From positions 4,287,952-4,351,951 of the forward strand of contig NZ_AP022581.1 in assembly GCF_010731535.1 (NCBI RefSeq): a stretch of DNA of 64,000 bases, read 5' to 3'. The notes below the pieces were generated by a model. The model was not told the DNA's origin and did no database searches. It saw only the letters and a program-made list of their open reading frames with translations. The DNA comes from Mycobacterium lacus (GTDB lineage Bacteria; Actinomycetota; Actinomycetes; Mycobacteriales; Mycobacteriaceae). A program made the position numbers and the translations under genes. Position 1 is the first letter of the stretch; each line of letters starts with the position of its first letter. This document shows, one piece after another, positions 62,400 through 64,000 of this stretch.

Positions 62400-63508
62400 C
62401 GCACGAATCGACTGCCGCTTGGAAGGAGCTGCTCACGACCCTCGGAGACCTTGACCGCTCGTTCCTGGAGGGCGACCGTGCGGTGACCGACGACCGGCAC
62501 ATTGCCGACGGCTACCGGATGCTCGCCACCACCCTGGGCGTGGCCTTCGACACCTACCTGTTCGCCGAGCCGGGTCGGCCACAGTTCGTCGCGGTGAACA
62601 CGCCGTTTCGTCGCGACCGCCGATGGGGCGGTGACAACACCGACGCTTACTACTTCATCTGCCCGGTCGATCCGCGGCGGCGCTACCGCGTCAGCGGCAA
62701 CAAGGGTGACAGCGTGTACTTCTCGGTCACCACCTACAACGAACCGTCGCCCGGCGCGTGGTCGGACCGGATCGTCGCAATCGTCCGCGACACCGATCTC
62801 GATATCGATGCCGACGGCAACTTCAGCTTTGAGTTCCCTCCCACACCCGACGCGGCCGTGCTGATGACCCGTGACTACCAGGCGGATCCGCTGACCGGCC
62901 GCCCGGTTACCTGGCACATCGAGGCGCTCGACGAGCTGGAGCCGATCCGACACGGCGACGCGGAGACCGCGGCACGCCTGCGGGCGACTGCCGCGTGGAT
63001 GCGCACCATGTTCGCCATCGTGCCGCTGGCCGTCGGAACACGGGTCGACGACAAGCACGCGCTGGGGCACGAAACCGAGCACGCTGCAAACCAATTCGCC
63101 GATCCCTACCAAGTTCCCGACGCCAACTTCGGCTGGTCGGCGCGCGACGCCTGCTACTCCTACGGCAGCTTCGTGCTCGACGACGACGAGGCGCTCGTCA
63201 TCACGCACCGACCCCCGTCGTGCAGGTTTTGGAACCTAGTGGTGTGGAACCAATTCATGGCCACCCACGGCGCGGCGGAGGGCCCCGATGTCCGTTGCTC
63301 CGTCAACGGCCACAGCGCGGCGCTCAATGGTGACGGTTCCGTGACGATCGTCTTGTCCCGCGGGACGACTGCCCACCCGAATTCAGTTACGGCGCTGGGC
63401 TATCCGCGTGGCAACCTCGCATTTCGGTGGTTTCTCGCCGACGGGGTGCCCGCGCGGCCCGAGGTGAAGCTCGTGAACGTGTCGGAAGCGCCGACGGACG
63501 TGGATTAG
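62396..63508 (+). CDS. DUF1214 domain protein
   Basis: 370 residues. The C-terminal DUF1214 domain is about 225-360 (FGWSARDACYSYGSFVLDDD, then HPNSVTALGYPRGNLAFRWF). The N-terminal part (YYFICPVDPRRRYRVSGNKG, YFSVTTYNEPSPG) is the usual companion region in mycobacterial members. No signal peptide. Function of the domain is unknown; it often accompanies lipid or xenobiotic genes. Translationally coupled to the TetR gene. Overlaps the convergent desaturase by 4 bases. Confidence 0.88.
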   Translation: MTHESTAAWKELLTTLGDLDRSFLEGDRAVTDDRHIADGYRMLATTLGVAFDTYLFAEPGRPQFVAVNTPFRRDRRWGGDNTDAYYFICPVDPRRRYRVSGNKGDSVYFSVTTYNEPSPGAWSDRIVAIVRDTDLDIDADGNFSFEFPPTPDAAVLMTRDYQADPLTGRPVTWHIEALDELEPIRHGDAETAARLRATAAWMRTMFAIVPLAVGTRVDDKHALGHETEHAANQFADPYQVPDANFGWSARDACYSYGSFVLDDDEALVITHRPPSCRFWNLVVWNQFMATHGAAEGPDVRCSVNGHSAALNGDGSVTIVLSRGTTAHPNSVTALGYPRGNLAFRWFLADGVPARPEVKLVNVSEAPTDVD

Positions 63509-64000
63509 GCCGGTCGATCGAGACTGCGTCCAGGGTTACCCGCGGTCGAGGAGACACACGCTGGGCGCAGGCTCGGCGCCGTCAGCGCAGGCTCACCCCG
63601 CTCCGGGAAGGTCAGCCTGACGATCTTGCGGACGACCGTGCCGAACTGCCGCAGCAGCGGTCCACGGTTGTAGGGAATCCCGTAACGCTCGCAGATTTCT
63701 TGCACCTCGGGCGCGACCTCGGCATACTTACGGGCCGGCATGTCCGGGAACAGATGGTGTTCGATCTGATGTGACAGGTTGCCGGACAGCAGGTGAAAGA
63801 TCTTGCCGCCGGTCAGATTCGCCGAACCGAGCACCTGACGGAAGTACCACATGCCGCGCGACTCGTCCTGGGTCTCCTCGACGGTGAATTCCTGGGTGCC
63901 GTCCGGGAAGTGGCCGCAGAAGATGATCATGTACGACCACACGTTGCGCATCAGGTTGGCCGTCAGATTGCCGGCGAACACGAACGGCGCGAACGGCCCG
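63505..64000 (-). CDS. Fatty-acid desaturase, C-terminal part (DesA3-like)
   Basis: The gene enters from the right edge; 164 codons are visible, reading GPFAPFVFAGNL at the border. It contains the third His box HQIEHH in GNLSHQIEHHLFPDMPARKY and the family end YNRGPLLRQFGTVVRKIVRL, so it is a membrane-bound di-iron acyl desaturase like M. tuberculosis DesA3. The last 30 residues after LTFPERGEP are encoded by a dispersed repeat (63559-63595) and look like added tail. The first two His boxes are outside the window. Confidence 0.88.
   Translation of the reverse strand, partial: GPFAPFVFAGNLTANLMRNVWSYMIIFCGHFPDGTQEFTVEETQDESRGMWYFRQVLGSANLTGGKIFHLLSGNLSHQIEHHLFPDMPARKYAEVAPEVQEICERYGIPYNRGPLLRQFGTVVRKIVRLTFPERGEPALTAPSLRPACVSSTAGNPGRSLDRPA
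63559..63595 (+). repeat. 37-bp dispersed repeat, copy 2
   Basis: CGCTGGGCGCAGGCTCGGCG and the following 17 bases match 57263-57299 at 30 of 37 positions. Here the repeat lies inside the 3' end of the desaturase frame and encodes part of its C-terminal tail. Confidence 0.55.

Overview
The window is high-GC actinobacterial DNA from a Mycobacterium, most likely a slow-growing non-tuberculous species. The evidence is a complete mce1 locus, four PE-domain hydrolases, and a gene order that, read right to left, follows the M. tuberculosis segment from Rv0134 to Rv0185 as I recall it. Rv names below are matches by recalled sequence and synteny; no search was run.

Layout. 1-6374: metallohydrolase (cut by the edge), DUF2786 protein, monoglyceride lipase, then on the plus strand sigG, pirin, an ABC-2-like membrane protein and a secreted phosphodiester glycosidase (lprO-like). 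6379-21195 (minus): one long polycistron, fadD5-yrbE1A-yrbE1B-mce1A-F-mam1A-D, almost every junction a 4-base stop/start overlap, controlled from the right by divergent mce1R. It encodes the Mce1 lipid importer plus an acyl-CoA synthetase. 22051-24157: a TB18.5-like protein, a hotdog thioesterase and a zinc alcohol dehydrogenase.

24180-32390 is the accessory and decaying part. It holds a lipid-catabolism-like set: TesB-type thioesterase, SMP-30 lactonase, FabG3-like SDR, FAD-linked oxidase, a TetR regulator and an unrecognised protein. It also holds wreckage of an F420-dependent oxidoreductase, an acyl-CoA dehydrogenase, a 13E12-type HNH repeat protein, an amine-dehydrogenase/DapB-like reductase and a thioesterase. 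Four copies of one 26-bp site lie in front of four of the intact genes, the last directly before tetR, which suggests a self-contained TetR regulon.

32391-45546: two pairs of PE/PE-PPE serine hydrolases (PE4-PE3 and PE2-PE1 equivalents) flank tetR, a 41-residue protein, pntB-pntAb-pntAa, fadE2 and a PtpB-like phosphatase. All four PE genes carry the same promoter design (GCCNNAC, exactly 17 bases, CTANNCT). 45553-57236: quinone oxidoreductase, SDR, aldehyde dehydrogenase, methyltransferase, TetR, ClC channel, AlkA-like glycosylase, small SnoaL/DUF427 proteins, a second methyltransferase, epimerase-NTF2 pair and msrA. 57317-64000: cyp138 and a divergent TetR with two identical-architecture dyads between them, a TOBE mini-protein, ephF, a sulfotransferase divergent from a TetR-DUF1214 pair, and the C-terminal part of a fatty-acid desaturase cut by the window edge. 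I saw no rRNA, tRNA, CRISPR array or intact insertion sequence.
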